Below are positions 24,630-35,398 of a stretch of DNA of 64,000 nt, piece after piece. The DNA lies in contig CANRWW010000008.1 in assembly GCA_947643665.1 (NCBI GenBank), positions 16,039-80,038 of the forward strand, in the 5' to 3' direction. The translations under genes were made by a program, and so were the position numbers. Below the pieces are notes generated by a model, which was not told the DNA's origin, did not search any database, and saw only the letters and a program-made list of their open reading frames with translations. Every line of letters begins with the position of its first letter. Position 1 is the first letter of the stretch. This stretch comes from an uncultured Porphyromonadaceae bacterium. Lineage in GTDB: Bacteria; Bacteroidota; Bacteroidia; Bacteroidales; Muribaculaceae.

Positions 24630-27350
24630 ATGAGAAAAAGAAACTACATTCTCATTCTGGGAATGGTGGGTGCTTTTGCAACGACGGCACAGACATCTCC
24701 CTATACAGGCAGTATGCCACCTACAGAAGGAAGTGCCGATTTTTATCTTTATCAGGTAGAAAGCGGCAAATGGCTATCTGAAAACAGAGCAAAAGGTGGA
24801 ACATGGACAACCCGAGCCGAACTAGGGAAACCTGGCTTAGACGTAGAAATCATAAAAGTTGAGGGGGGGTACCGTATCAATCCGAAACTTAACGGCAACC
24901 ATTCAATTAATGGCAATAACCTATGGATGGATACCGGAGACAAAGCCACCGTATGGGAATTCACACCTGTGGAAGTAGAAGGAGTTGACAACGCCGTGCT
25001 CATCACTGCCGTTTCCGGCCCCGGCGACGGTTATCCGCATGCATTGGGAACAGGGAATGACGGTTTTCTCTCTACAAACGCCCCGGAAGACAAAAAAACA
25101 TGGCAGCTTGTAAGCCCCGAAGACCGTGCGGCATATATGACTGCCAACGCAGGAGAAGCAGATGCCACATGGCTTATACCCTGGCAGGACTTCGGCCGCA
25201 ACAACGAGCGCAGCGCGTCGTGGACATTAAAACACGCCGATGACGGATCATCCATAGGCCACAACGGGATACAACGCAATGCTATCCGTGAAGCATGGAA
25301 CAATGCCCGCTCCTACATGCACTATACGACTCTCACTGGTATTCCTAACGGCACTTACGAAGTACGTGTACAAGGTTACCAGCGCGAAAACTGGGATGCT
25401 TCCTCAACATGGGGAAGATACAATGCCGGAATCGCTCCACAAAGGGCTTATTATTTCGCCGGTGACGCATCACACCCGTTGATGAACATTGCCGACGAAC
25501 AATTCACCGGCGACAACAAGCCCAGCGACCATCAGTGGGAAAAAATAGCAGCTATCGGACGATGGATCCCTAACAGTATGGACGCCGCATCCTACATTTT
25601 TGATACGGGCAGGTATTACAATCCCTGGATAAAGACCGTGGTGACAGACGGCACACTGACACTCGGCATCCTCAAACTGGAAGGTTCAGAGAGGGACTGG
25701 CTCATATATGACAATTTCGAAATGAGATATGTCAGCGAAAGCACTGAAGGTGCCGGAACCGGCAATCTGCAAGATGAGGTGAACGCACTTGTCGAAAGTC
25801 TTGACAAATATCCTGCAAACAAGCCGGAAACTGTGGTAAATGCCATTGAAAACGTCAAGACCGCGGCAAATGCTATCAAGCTGAGAAAAGCACATATGGA
25901 TCTCATATCAGCACTTGGCACTTACATACCCGCCACAATCGGCACCTTCCACGACATATCTGCCCTCGCTGAGAATGAAGGCATTGATATGGAAGAGCAT
26001 ATGAACCGTTTCAACAATGCAGCAAACAACGGAGAGATAAACGAGGCAATAAAACAGCTTAGATACGCACGCCGCCGTGCCGCAGCTGAAAGGGAAGCCG
26101 ACCATTTCAGCGGACACATACCTGTAGCCGGAGATTTTTATCTGTACAACGTCGGACAGCAACAGTTCCTTTGCGGAGGATCCGACTGGGGAGCACATGC
26201 CGCTCTCGGCATGCCCGGCGTGCTTATCACACTTGAAGCCGGAGATGCTGAAAATCTAGCGTTCCATATTGACACCCATCTTTACAACGGTGACAACAAC
26301 CATTACCTCAACTACCGCGGCTACATGGATTGCCCGAAGGCCGGCCTATGGAAATTCGTAGCTGTAGAGGGAAAGACAGGCGTATATAACATTGTGCAAA
26401 ACGACTACCAGGATGTGCACGTGGCCTGGAACCCCAACGCAAGTGTGAACGAAGGACAGGGTGACGAAACCACAGTAGGCACAGAATGCCGCAACCTCCA
26501 GGCCGACGACCTTGACTCACAGTGGAAACTTGTGACAAAAGAAGAACGCATGGCACTTCTGGCCGATGCCGCAAGAAACAATCCGGTGGATGTGACTTTC
26601 ATGATAAAAAGCCCCGGCTTCAACAACCGCGAGAAAGCTGATGAAGTCTGGACAATGAACAATGGCAATGTATGGGATGTAGCAGGCAACCACAACGACT
26701 TTGCCCTTGAGTCATGGGACAAGGAGACATGCGACATATACCAATCTTTGGAAGGACTTCCCGAAGGTGTGTATACCATACATGTACAAGGCTATTACCG
26801 CAATGGCAAACATGCCGACCAACCGAATGCCGACCAGGCCCGGTATGCAATACTATATGCCGCCGAAGAGGGAGCGGAAGAAGCTGCTTATGCGCCAGTA
26901 TCCCGTGCCGCCGGCGATCCGTCATCTGCGGAAACGCCACTCCCCAATGTACTTTCCGAAGCAGGAAAGGCTCCTGGTGAAGGTAACGATGCCATAGGAA
27001 GCGATGCCACCGTATACCATGTTCCCGATGCCGTATCGCAAGGCACCAACTTCTTCCGGCTCGGTCTTTACAACAGCAAAGTGGCTGTACACAAATACAC
27101 CGACGACAGCACATTGAAAATCGGAGTCAAGAAAGACCAGCGCGACAATATCCAGGACTGGATGGTCATTGACAACTTCCGCCTGAAGTATTATGGCAAA
27201 GAGGCTACCACAGGAGTAGAGAATGTTGAATCTACAGAAGACGCCGCAACCGAAGACGGCCGCATCTTCAACCTGCAGGGTATCGAAGTTGCCAACCCCA
27301 CCGTTCCGGGCATCTACATCCGCAACGGAAAGAAATTTATAATACGATAA
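24630..27350 (+). CDS. Large secreted protein with two tandem homologous halves and T9SS-like C-terminus, 906 aa
   Basis: Signal peptide at residues 1-21 (ILGMVGAFATTAQT). Two related units are visible. Unit 1 starts GSADFYLYQVESGKWLSENR and later has LTGIPNGTYEVRVQGYQREN. Unit 2 starts VAGDFYLYNVGQQQFLCGGS and later has LEGLPEGVYTIHVQGYYRNG. Each opens with a ligand-binding-like beta domain (AELGKPGLDV / AALGMPGVLI) and ends with a jelly-roll-like segment containing DWLIYDNFEMRY / DWMVIDNFRLKY. An alpha-helical spacer (~370-490) separates them. The C-terminus, GRIFNLQGIEV ... GIYIRNGKKFIIR, resembles T9SS type A sorting domains. No known catalytic motif. It is a monocistron with its own promoter and terminator. 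Confidence 0.8.
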   Translation: MRKRNYILILGMVGAFATTAQTSPYTGSMPPTEGSADFYLYQVESGKWLSENRAKGGTWTTRAELGKPGLDVEIIKVEGGYRINPKLNGNHSINGNNLWMDTGDKATVWEFTPVEVEGVDNAVLITAVSGPGDGYPHALGTGNDGFLSTNAPEDKKTWQLVSPEDRAAYMTANAGEADATWLIPWQDFGRNNERSASWTLKHADDGSSIGHNGIQRNAIREAWNNARSYMHYTTLTGIPNGTYEVRVQGYQRENWDASSTWGRYNAGIAPQRAYYFAGDASHPLMNIADEQFTGDNKPSDHQWEKIAAIGRWIPNSMDAASYIFDTGRYYNPWIKTVVTDGTLTLGILKLEGSERDWLIYDNFEMRYVSESTEGAGTGNLQDEVNALVESLDKYPANKPETVVNAIENVKTAANAIKLRKAHMDLISALGTYIPATIGTFHDISALAENEGIDMEEHMNRFNNAANNGEINEAIKQLRYARRRAAAEREADHFSGHIPVAGDFYLYNVGQQQFLCGGSDWGAHAALGMPGVLITLEAGDAENLAFHIDTHLYNGDNNHYLNYRGYMDCPKAGLWKFVAVEGKTGVYNIVQNDYQDVHVAWNPNASVNEGQGDETTVGTECRNLQADDLDSQWKLVTKEERMALLADAARNNPVDVTFMIKSPGFNNREKADEVWTMNNGNVWDVAGNHNDFALESWDKETCDIYQSLEGLPEGVYTIHVQGYYRNGKHADQPNADQARYAILYAAEEGAEEAAYAPVSRAAGDPSSAETPLPNVLSEAGKAPGEGNDAIGSDATVYHVPDAVSQGTNFFRLGLYNSKVAVHKYTDDSTLKIGVKKDQRDNIQDWMVIDNFRLKYYGKEATTGVENVESTEDAATEDGRIFNLQGIEVANPTVPGIYIRNGKKFIIR

Positions 27351-27367
27351 ATCCCCGCAACATATCT

Positions 27368-27412
27368 ATTACCGCCATGGGCACATTGTAGCCCATGGCG
27401 GTAATACTTTTC
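27368..27412 (+). terminator. Intrinsic terminator after the 906-aa protein gene
   Basis: Perfect 15-bp stem ATTACCGCCATGGGC / GCCCATGGCGGTAAT with an 8-nt loop, followed by ACTTTTC. Confidence 0.85.
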
Positions 27413-27442
27413 ATGCCATGTCTGCAAGAGCGATTTTTTTTG

Positions 27443-27450
27443 TACTTTTG
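27443..27450 (+). promoter_or_regulatory. -7 element of the DUF4105 gene
   Basis: TACTTTTG, an exact TAnnTTTG match, 25 nt before the chosen ATG at 27476. This argues against the longer frame starting at 27395, which lies upstream of the promoter. Confidence 0.55.
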
Positions 27451-27475
27451 CAGGTGTCAAGCAACAAGGATACCA

Positions 27476-28723
27476 ATGTACCAAATGACCAAAATATCGC
27501 TGGCTGCAATGCGGCTATTGGCTTTTCTGACAATATTATCCGTCGCCCAGGAAATACCGGCGGAAAACATACCCACAAACAACGCGGGAATGGCCATGAT
27601 GGAAAAAGAATGGCGGTTCAGCCTCGTCACATGCGCGCCCGGAAAGGAAATATACCAACTCGAAGGGCATACGGCCCTTAGGGCCACTCATAAAGGAGGG
27701 GCAGACCTGGCTATCAACTGGGGAGTATTTGATTTCGATGCGCCCAACTTTGTTTACCGCTTCGTAAAAGGTGAAACCGATTATATGGTGGCGGCTTACC
27801 CCTTCTATCTATTCCTTGAAGAATACCAAAAGGAGGGGAGGCGCGTAGTGGAGCAGGAGCTGAACATTACACCGCAACAGGCCGGTAACCTTATGAAACT
27901 GGTAGAAGAGAACCTTCAGCCCGAAAACCGCACATACCGGTACAACTACGTAAAAGACAATTGCGCCACACGCCCTCTCGCGCTTATAGAGCGGGCAACC
28001 GGAACAGAAATAACCCTCCCCTCCGCCGGCAACAGCGAAAATCCAACTTTCCGTTCCGAAATGGGTTCATACCATGCATCTTACCCCTGGTACCAGTTCG
28101 GAATAGACCTGGCACTCGGCGCCGGAATCGACTATCCTATAACTGAACGTGAACGCACATTCGCACCGGTCCGGTTATATGACGCCTTGGAAAACGCATG
28201 GTTCATCAATCCTGAGGGCAACCGTATCCCCGTGGTAAAATCAACCAACGTGCTTGTAGATGGAAAGCCAGAAGGGGTAGCGGAGGAGGCCACTCCATGG
28301 CCTCTCACTCCGGTAGCCACAGGCTTGTATCTTCTTGTACTGACAATTGCATTCAGTTTTAGGGACATAAGGCGACGCAGATTGTCACGCTGGCTTGACA
28401 CTCTTATTTTCGGCGCCCAATTCCTGGCGGGATGCCTGCTGACTTTCCTGATATTCGTATCAGTGCATGAAGCGACCTCACCAAACTGGCTATACCTATG
28501 GCTCAATCCTCTCTGTATCATTGCCGCAGCAGGAGTATGGATAAAAAGGTGGAAACGTGCGGTTTATTGGTATCAAATTTGTAACTTTGCAGCGCTGATA
28601 GTGCTGCTGTCAGCCCACCATTTTTTCGGGCAGGCTCTCAATGCGGCTTTCCCGATATATATTTTGTGTGCGCTCGTGCGCTCTGGCACAGAGATTTATG
28701 TATTGCGTACACAACATGTATAA
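27476..28723 (+). CDS. DUF4105 (Lnb N-terminal-like) membrane protein, 415 aa
   Basis: After a signal sequence (~residues 8-26) the DUF4105 domain begins: WRFSLVTCAPGKEIYQLEGHTALR, INWGVFDFDAPNFVYRFVKGETDY, and YNYVKDNCATRPLALIERA, with a conserved His and Cys that could be catalytic. The C-terminal ~130 residues form about five membrane helices (GLYLLVLTIAFSF, FLAGCLLTFLIFVSV, LYLWLNPLCIIAAAGVWI, ICNFAALIVLLSAHHFF). DUF4105 resembles NlpC/P60-like or lacto-N-biosidase N-terminal regions; the function is unknown. I start at MYQMTKISL (27476); M at 27485 is equally possible. Confidence 0.8.
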   Translation: MYQMTKISLAAMRLLAFLTILSVAQEIPAENIPTNNAGMAMMEKEWRFSLVTCAPGKEIYQLEGHTALRATHKGGADLAINWGVFDFDAPNFVYRFVKGETDYMVAAYPFYLFLEEYQKEGRRVVEQELNITPQQAGNLMKLVEENLQPENRTYRYNYVKDNCATRPLALIERATGTEITLPSAGNSENPTFRSEMGSYHASYPWYQFGIDLALGAGIDYPITERERTFAPVRLYDALENAWFINPEGNRIPVVKSTNVLVDGKPEGVAEEATPWPLTPVATGLYLLVLTIAFSFRDIRRRRLSRWLDTLIFGAQFLAGCLLTFLIFVSVHEATSPNWLYLWLNPLCIIAAAGVWIKRWKRAVYWYQICNFAALIVLLSAHHFFGQALNAAFPIYILCALVRSGTEIYVLRTQHV

Positions 28724-28848
28724 TATCGTAACGCATTGGAAAACTACAACAGAGGTACATGATACCTTAAAAAAATTTCTAATCCAACCGCACTTTTTAC
28801 CCCTGTAAAGCGTATTAACATGCGGAGAAAATTTAACAAAACTGAAAA

Positions 28849-30465
28849 TTGAGTAAATTACAGATAAAATCGGGAGTCGTAGGGTTGCTAGTGGCAGCTC
28901 TCAGTTCCATCACAGTATCTGCTCAAAGCAATACGGGGAGCCCGGCCAAACGCCCCTCGCTTGTATTGGGTATTGTGGTGGAAGGATTGTCAACCGACTA
29001 TATCGACTTGCTCAAAAGCCAATTCGGATCAGGCGGTTTCCGTCGCCTGCTTGAACATGGCGTCACCATTTCCGATGTGGATTTCGGCACTCCCCTTGAT
29101 GGAGCCGCTGCCACGGCAATGATATTCACCGGAGCATCTCCCTCTGTAAACGGCATAGGTTCCGCCGGGATTTACGATCCTGAGACAAGACGGGTACGCT
29201 CGGTGTTCCTTGATCCTGAAACCATAGGCAACTTTACAGACGAGACACTTTCGCCACGTAACCTCACGGCATCAACCATCGCCGATGAACTGCGCATAGA
29301 CGCCGGTGGGCTGGGATATGCATATGCCATAGCCCCTGAAGCCGCCGAAGCGATAATAATGGCGGGCCACGCCGGAAACAGCGCTTTCTGGCTCAACGAC
29401 AACACCGGCAAATGGGCTACAACAACCTTCTACAAGGATCTCCCTACCCCTGCCCAGAACGCCAACCACCGCGCTCCCAACGAATACCGCCTTGACACAC
29501 TCCAGTGGATACCGTCCATACCTGTGGAAAGGTTTCCTGATCTCCCGTCATACAAAAAACTGTATCCGTTCAGGCATACTTTCCCGCGCACCCAAGCCAA
29601 CCGTTTCAAAGCATACAAGAACTCTCCGGCCGTCAATACCGACGTTACCGCCATGGCTGCCGATTATATCAAAGTGCTCACCCTAGGCAAACGGGAAAGC
29701 ACCGATATGCTAAGTGTGGCCTACACACTCCAGCCATTCATGTTCGGTCGCGATCCCGATAACCGGACTGAGATGATGGACAGCTATCTTCGTCTTGACC
29801 GCGATCTGGAGCGATTGTTCGCATCAATAGACAGCGACGGTCCAGGTATGGACAATACACTTGTATTTTTAACAGGGACACCACTTACACGCCGCCAGCG
29901 ACGCGATGACGAGAAATGGGCACTACCCTACGGTGAATTTTCTTCACGTAAAGCTGTCTCTCTTCTCAACATGTACCTCATGGCCATCTATGGCAACGGC
30001 GACTGGGTGACAGCCTACCATGACGGACAACTTTTCCTTAACCATAAACTCATAAAAGAGCGCAACAAGGACCTTACCGAGCTGCGCACCGAAAGCGCAC
30101 GTTTCCTTACCCGGATGAGCGGAGTAGGAGACGCATGGACCATTGATGATATTTTAGACCGCCGTGCCTCTGAAAACCCCGAGGCAATGCGCCGTAACAC
30201 CCATGTGGCAACGTCGGGAGATGTAATTGTCAACATATTGCCGGGATGGCAGGAAATTGACGATGACGAAGACACCGACACACCGCAGACAACCCAAAGG
30301 GCGGCTTCAGCAATGGCTCCCGCTTTCATATTGTCTCCAGGACTGCAAGCAGGCATCATCGGCACACCGGTGGATGCACGCGCCATAGCCCCGACTGTTA
30401 CCGGCATGCTCCGCATCCGCTCGCCAAACGGTGCCGCGGTGGCACCGTTGCGCCTGAAACGCTGA
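28849..30465 (+). CDS. Alkaline-phosphatase-superfamily protein with degenerate active site, 538 aa
   Basis: Signal peptide ([14 protein letters not shown]), then the fold of Bacteroidota alkaline phosphatase/phosphodiesterase proteins: [35 protein letters not shown] and the C-terminal [19 protein letters not shown] and [10 protein letters not shown] blocks. Key residues look replaced: the N-terminal metal-ligand Asp is Glu (VVEG), the nucleophile block reads [11 protein letters not shown] rather than a TGPGHA type, and the usual ADHG metal site reads LTGTPL. I infer a pseudoenzyme. The start is TTG at 28849. It sits 127 nt before secA, so a role connected with the envelope or export is possible but unproven. 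Confidence 0.7.
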   Translation: MSKLQIKSGVVGLLVAALSSITVSAQSNTGSPAKRPSLVLGIVVEGLSTDYIDLLKSQFGSGGFRRLLEHGVTISDVDFGTPLDGAAATAMIFTGASPSVNGIGSAGIYDPETRRVRSVFLDPETIGNFTDETLSPRNLTASTIADELRIDAGGLGYAYAIAPEAAEAIIMAGHAGNSAFWLNDNTGKWATTTFYKDLPTPAQNANHRAPNEYRLDTLQWIPSIPVERFPDLPSYKKLYPFRHTFPRTQANRFKAYKNSPAVNTDVTAMAADYIKVLTLGKRESTDMLSVAYTLQPFMFGRDPDNRTEMMDSYLRLDRDLERLFASIDSDGPGMDNTLVFLTGTPLTRRQRRDDEKWALPYGEFSSRKAVSLLNMYLMAIYGNGDWVTAYHDGQLFLNHKLIKERNKDLTELRTESARFLTRMSGVGDAWTIDDILDRRASENPEAMRRNTHVATSGDVIVNILPGWQEIDDDEDTDTPQTTQRAASAMAPAFILSPGLQAGIIGTPVDARAIAPTVTGMLRIRSPNGAAVAPLRLKR

Positions 30466-30592
30466 ACAGACGCGACTCCAATTTGAGCCTGTCTTCAACC
30501 AGGACACCCTCACACCACCTATAAATACACCGGCGCTCTCACTCCATTATCATAAATATTTTTACGAAAACAAAGCAACACAACATATTATA

Positions 30593-33500
30593 ATGTCACT
30601 TCAAACGTTTCTCAGCAAACTATTCGGCAACAAGTCGCAGCGCGACCTTAAGGAAATAAAGCCGATAATTGATAAAATCAATGCAATCGGCCCAAGCCTC
30701 AAAAACCTCACCAACGACGAGCTGCGTGGAAAGATTGACGAAGTACGTGCTTCCATAGCCGCAGCAATCAAACCCGACGAAGATGCCGCCGCTGAACTCC
30801 GTCTCAAAGTAGAGGATATGCCATTCAACGAGCGTCAGCCTCTGTGGGACGATATAGACAAACATGAAAAAAACATACTTGACATACTTGAGGACCAACT
30901 CAACGAGCACCTGCCTATAGTGTTCGCCACAATGCGTGAAACCGGCGCACGTTTCGCCGCCAACGAAACCATAGAGGTTACTGCCACACAGCTTGACCGT
31001 GATCTCGCAGCGGAAGGGCGGGAGTTCGTGAGCATCGAAGGCGACAAAGCCATATGGAAAAACAAATGGATGGCTGGCGGAAATGAAATCACCTGGGACA
31101 TGGTGCACTACGACGTGCAGCTCATAGGCGGCGTGGTACTTCACCAGGGCAAGATCGCCGAAATGGCAACCGGTGAAGGCAAAACCCTTGTAGCCACACT
31201 CCCGGTATTCCTCCGCTCACTCTCCCGCAAAGGCGTGCATGTGGTGACCGTCAACGACTACCTCTCAAAACGAGACTCGGAGTGGATGGGCCCGCTTTAC
31301 ATGTTCCATGGCTCCACAGTTGACTGTATTGACAAGCATCAGCCCAACACACCCCGTCGCCGCAAAGCATATGAATGCGACATCACTTTCGGTACCAACA
31401 ATGAATTCGGTTTCGACTATCTGCGCGACAACATGGCAATGGCTCCCCAGGACATGGTGCAACGCAAACACTATTACGCCATTGTCGACGAGGTTGACTC
31501 CGTGCTTATTGACGATGCACGTACCCCGCTCATCATATCAGGCCCGGTGCCCAAAGGGGACGACCAGCTGTTCAACGAATACAAGCCTAATGTAGAAAAA
31601 GTGTTCCAGGCACAGAAACGCCTTGTCACACAGATTCTTGCTGATGCAAAACTAAAAATCAACAGCGAAGACAAAGAGGTGCGCAAAGAGGGCGAGTTGC
31701 TGCTGTTCCGTGCTTTCAAGGGTATGCCCAAATATGGCCCGCTGATCAAGTTCCTTAGCGAAGATGGTATGAAAAACGCGCTGCTCAAGACAGAAGCATA
31801 TTACCTTCAGGACAACAGCCGCGAGATGCCTTTGGTTACAGATCCCCTGTTTTTCGTAATTGACGAAAAAAACCGCTCGGTGGAACTCACAGACAAGGGA
31901 TTCGACGTGCTTACAGACCGCAATCAGGATCCCCAGTTCTTCGTGCTGCCCGACATAGCGGCCAAACTCTCCGATTTGGAGAATATCTCCGATCTCTCCG
32001 AACGCCAGCAGAAAAAAGATGAGGCAATGGCGGATTATGCCATCAAATCGGAACGTGTGCATACAGTGACACAGCTCCTGAAAGCCTATACCCTGTTTGA
32101 GAAAGACAACGAATATGTGATAGATGACAACAAAATAAAGATTGTTGACGAACAGACTGGCCGTATCATGGAAGGACGCCGATACAGCGACGGCCTTCAC
32201 CAGGCTATAGAGGCGAAAGAGGGAGTGAAGGTGGAAGCTGCCACACAGACATTTGCCACTATCACTTTGCAGAACTATTTCCGCATGTACCATAAACTGG
32301 CAGGTATGACCGGTACGGCTGAAACAGAGGCTGGTGAGTTATGGGATATCTACAAACTTGATGTAGTGACAATCCCCACCAACCGTCCGGTAGCCCGTAT
32401 AGACATGGACGACCGTGTGTACAAGACCAAAAAGGAAAAATATGCTGCCGTCATTGATGAGATAGTGCGTCTGCGCGAGGCCGGCCGTCCGGTACTTGTG
32501 GGCACCACATCAGTGGAAATATCAGAACTTCTGAAACGCATGCTTGACATGCGAAAGATACAATGCCAGGTGCTTAACGCCAAACTACACCAGCAGGAAG
32601 CACAAGTCGTGGCTCTGGCAGGCCGACCAGGCACCGTGACTATCGCCACCAACATGGCAGGCCGCGGTACCGACATCAAGCTACCCAAAGAGGTTAAAGA
32701 TGCCGGAGGTCTGGCCATTATCGGTACAGAAAGGCACGAGAGCCGTCGCGTGGACCGCCAGTTAAGAGGACGTTCAGGTCGTCAGGGCGATCCCGGATCC
32801 TCCGTATTCTATGTATCGTTCGAGGACCAACTCATGCGCTTGTTCGCGACCGACCGTGTGATGAAAATGCTTGACACACTCGGCCTGAAAGAAGGCGAAA
32901 TGATTGAGAGCAGCATGGTTACAAAAGCCATAGAAAACGCACAGAAACGTGTTGAAGAGAACAACTTCGGCGTGCGTAAACGTCTGCTTGAATATGACGA
33001 CGTCATGAACAAACAGCGTACCTACATTTACAACCGTCGTCATCACGCCCTTCTCGGCGAGCGCATAGGCATTGACATCGCTAACATGATCTACGACCTC
33101 ATAGAAAATCTGGTGATCAATTACGACCAGCCTACAGACTATGAGGAACTCTCCATGGAAATGATGCGTGTGCTTACGGTCGAACTTCCTTTCACAGCAG
33201 AAGAATTCCCGTCGTTAAGCCGCGAAGAGAAGGTTGAAAGGCTGTACGCCGCAACCAACGAAACCCTTGACCGCCGTACACAGCGCATAAAAGACGTTGC
33301 TATGCCTGTGATAAAGGACTGGGTGGAGAACCGCGGCGCTACAGGGCGCATACTTGTACCAATCACAGATGGGAAACGGATATTCCATCTTCGTTGCGAC
33401 ATAAACGAAGCATACGCTTCGGAATGCAAGTCAATCGTGAAGGAGTGGCATAAAGCCATACTTCTAGTCACTATTGATGAGCTTTGGAAAGAACATTTGC

Positions 33501-34024
33501 GTGAACTTGACGACTTGCGCCAAAGCGTGCAAAACGCTTCTTATGAGCAGAAAGATCCGCTGGTAATCTACAAAGTGGAATCGTTCCATATCTTTGAGTC
33601 CATGCTCAACAATCTCAACCAGAAGACACTCGCAGCTCTTATGCGTGGCCAGATCTTCGTACAGCCCGCACCACGTCCCACTAACGTATCCGTTGGTGGC
33701 GCACCTACAGACAAGGCCATGGAGAGCAACGAAGAAGAAACGGATGTTGAAGATCACAAAGAGGAGAAAGCTCCGGAGAAGGCTCCGGAACCAGCTCCTG
33801 AAATGAAACGTGCCATGCCTGAACGCCCCAACGACTACTCCCAGTATACCGCTTCGAAAGAAAGCCTGCCAGGAGAAAACGACCAGCGCCAGGCCATGGC
33901 AAACGCCGGAGGAGGCCAACATAAGGTCCAACCCATGAAAGCTGCGCCTAAAATCGGACGCAACGACCTCTGCCCCTGCGGATCAGGTAAAAAGTACAAA
34001 AACTGTCACGGCCGCAACGCCTGA
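30593..34024 (+). CDS. secA: Preprotein translocase ATPase SecA, 1143 aa
   Basis: Motor ATPase that drives preproteins through SecYEG at the inner membrane. Walker A GEGKT in [21 protein letters not shown]-like [16 protein letters not shown], preprotein-crosslinking and helical scaffold regions, and the second ATPase half ([27 protein letters not shown]) are present. The tail is acidic and proline-rich (residues ~1045-1110). The C-terminal SEC-C zinc motif is [18 protein letters not shown]. At 1143 aa it is longer than E. coli SecA (901), as usual for Bacteroidetes, because of inserts near residues ~110-170 and ~340-460. Confidence 0.97.
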   Translation: MSLQTFLSKLFGNKSQRDLKEIKPIIDKINAIGPSLKNLTNDELRGKIDEVRASIAAAIKPDEDAAAELRLKVEDMPFNERQPLWDDIDKHEKNILDILEDQLNEHLPIVFATMRETGARFAANETIEVTATQLDRDLAAEGREFVSIEGDKAIWKNKWMAGGNEITWDMVHYDVQLIGGVVLHQGKIAEMATGEGKTLVATLPVFLRSLSRKGVHVVTVNDYLSKRDSEWMGPLYMFHGSTVDCIDKHQPNTPRRRKAYECDITFGTNNEFGFDYLRDNMAMAPQDMVQRKHYYAIVDEVDSVLIDDARTPLIISGPVPKGDDQLFNEYKPNVEKVFQAQKRLVTQILADAKLKINSEDKEVRKEGELLLFRAFKGMPKYGPLIKFLSEDGMKNALLKTEAYYLQDNSREMPLVTDPLFFVIDEKNRSVELTDKGFDVLTDRNQDPQFFVLPDIAAKLSDLENISDLSERQQKKDEAMADYAIKSERVHTVTQLLKAYTLFEKDNEYVIDDNKIKIVDEQTGRIMEGRRYSDGLHQAIEAKEGVKVEAATQTFATITLQNYFRMYHKLAGMTGTAETEAGELWDIYKLDVVTIPTNRPVARIDMDDRVYKTKKEKYAAVIDEIVRLREAGRPVLVGTTSVEISELLKRMLDMRKIQCQVLNAKLHQQEAQVVALAGRPGTVTIATNMAGRGTDIKLPKEVKDAGGLAIIGTERHESRRVDRQLRGRSGRQGDPGSSVFYVSFEDQLMRLFATDRVMKMLDTLGLKEGEMIESSMVTKAIENAQKRVEENNFGVRKRLLEYDDVMNKQRTYIYNRRHHALLGERIGIDIANMIYDLIENLVINYDQPTDYEELSMEMMRVLTVELPFTAEEFPSLSREEKVERLYAATNETLDRRTQRIKDVAMPVIKDWVENRGATGRILVPITDGKRIFHLRCDINEAYASECKSIVKEWHKAILLVTIDELWKEHLRELDDLRQSVQNASYEQKDPLVIYKVESFHIFESMLNNLNQKTLAALMRGQIFVQPAPRPTNVSVGGAPTDKAMESNEEETDVEDHKEEKAPEKAPEPAPEMKRAMPERPNDYSQYTASKESLPGENDQRQAMANAGGGQHKVQPMKAAPKIGRNDLCPCGSGKKYKNCHGRNA

Positions 34025-34085
34025 TCGCAGTCACGCTCTCTCTCCGCTTCTCTTTCATTAACATGCAAATTTTTTCATCAATATT

Positions 34086-35384
34086 ATGGCTAACGACAAT
34101 AACAATCCCGAATATCCCAATCCGGGAGGAGAAACTCTAAACGAGCGTTTGCGCCGCGCCGCTGCTATGGCACGCGGAGAACACCCAAATGTACAGCCAC
34201 AACGCCATGAAGGATCTGGACCGCAACCAAATGCGGAACGCCCCTCTGAACCGGCTCCCGCCCCCCGGCAATCCCCTGCCCCACAGGAACCCGCCGGAGG
34301 ACGCAATTACGACAATATTGAAGAATTCAGACGTTCGGCACGCCAACCGGAGCCGGAAACTGAGATGCGCCAGCGTCCTCCCCAACGTGAAGCGGAGCCA
34401 CTCCACTATAACGAACCTTACCGGCAGCGTAAAGCAGATCCACGGAGACCATACCATGAACCTATTGAAGGAAATCATAAAGGGAAGAAAAACCCGATAT
34501 TCTGGATCTCCATTCTGGCTGTATTGCTCCTGCTGGCAGTGTTGGCGGTATTTTTCCTGTCTGTAAGCCATAGCCGCGAGAGAGCCGAACAGCAGCAGCA
34601 AATAGAGCAATTGCAGCTGGCCAACGAACAGATACAGCTGGCCAATGAATATGACGCGCTCAACAATGAGTTTGCCCAATATGAAAACCAGACATCGCTG
34701 TTGGCAAACGATTCAATAGTCCAAAAATACTCGGCGGCCCGTGCACAGGTTGAAAAACTGTTGCAGGAACTCAAAAACGAAAAAAACAAGAGCGCTGCAC
34801 AGATCAGCAAACTTAAAGGTGAGATCGCAACCCTGAAGGGGATCCTGCGCAATTATGTGGAGCAGATTAACGCCCTCAGCCAGGAAAACCAGGAGCTTCG
34901 CTCTGAAAACCAGGAGGTAAAAGCGCGCAACCAGCAGCTCAGCCAGAACATACAGTCTGTACAGCAAAGCAACAAGGTGCTAAACGAACGCATGACACTT
35001 GCCGAGAAGCTGAATGTGACAGGTGTGGCGCTGACACCGCTCAACAAAAAAGGGAAAAAGGAAAAGAATGTGACAAAGGCACGTCAGCTCATGGTCACTT
35101 TCACCATCCCGCAGAACAACTCTACTCCGGTAGGTGAGAAGACCATCTATCTTCGCATCACCAATCCTGAAGGAACTCTCCTCAGCGGTGGCGGGTCATT
35201 CAGTTTCGAGGGGGCAAACCTTGAAGCTACGGCTAGAAAAGCCATTGAATATGCCGGCGACGAAATCCCTGACGTAACCATCTACTGGGATGTGAACACA
35301 ACCCTCACACCCGGTGACTACACCGTCGAACTCTTTGCCGATAATTTCCGGTTGGCGTCACGTAAATTTACTTTGAAAAAGTAA
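34086..35384 (+). CDS. Single-pass membrane protein with coiled coil, 432 aa
   Basis: I do not recognise a named family. Residues 1-135 are polar, proline-, glutamine- and arginine-rich and likely disordered and cytoplasmic. One membrane helix follows at ~138-160 (IFWISILAVLLLLAVLAVFFL). A long coiled coil occupies ~165-310 (EQLQLANEQIQLANEYDALN, then many Q/N/E heptads). A C-terminal beta-rich domain (~315-432) contains VTFTIPQNNSTPVGEKTIYLR and the terminal DYTVELFADNFRLASRKFTLKK. It starts 61 nt after secA and may be co-transcribed. The C-terminal hairpin CGTAAATTTAC/GTAAATTTACG (35361-35391) overlaps the stop codon. A periplasmic scaffold is plausible. Confidence 0.75.
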   Translation: MANDNNNPEYPNPGGETLNERLRRAAAMARGEHPNVQPQRHEGSGPQPNAERPSEPAPAPRQSPAPQEPAGGRNYDNIEEFRRSARQPEPETEMRQRPPQREAEPLHYNEPYRQRKADPRRPYHEPIEGNHKGKKNPIFWISILAVLLLLAVLAVFFLSVSHSRERAEQQQQIEQLQLANEQIQLANEYDALNNEFAQYENQTSLLANDSIVQKYSAARAQVEKLLQELKNEKNKSAAQISKLKGEIATLKGILRNYVEQINALSQENQELRSENQEVKARNQQLSQNIQSVQQSNKVLNERMTLAEKLNVTGVALTPLNKKGKKEKNVTKARQLMVTFTIPQNNSTPVGEKTIYLRITNPEGTLLSGGGSFSFEGANLEATARKAIEYAGDEIPDVTIYWDVNTTLTPGDYTVELFADNFRLASRKFTLKK

Positions 35385-35398
35385 ATTTACGCAAAAGA

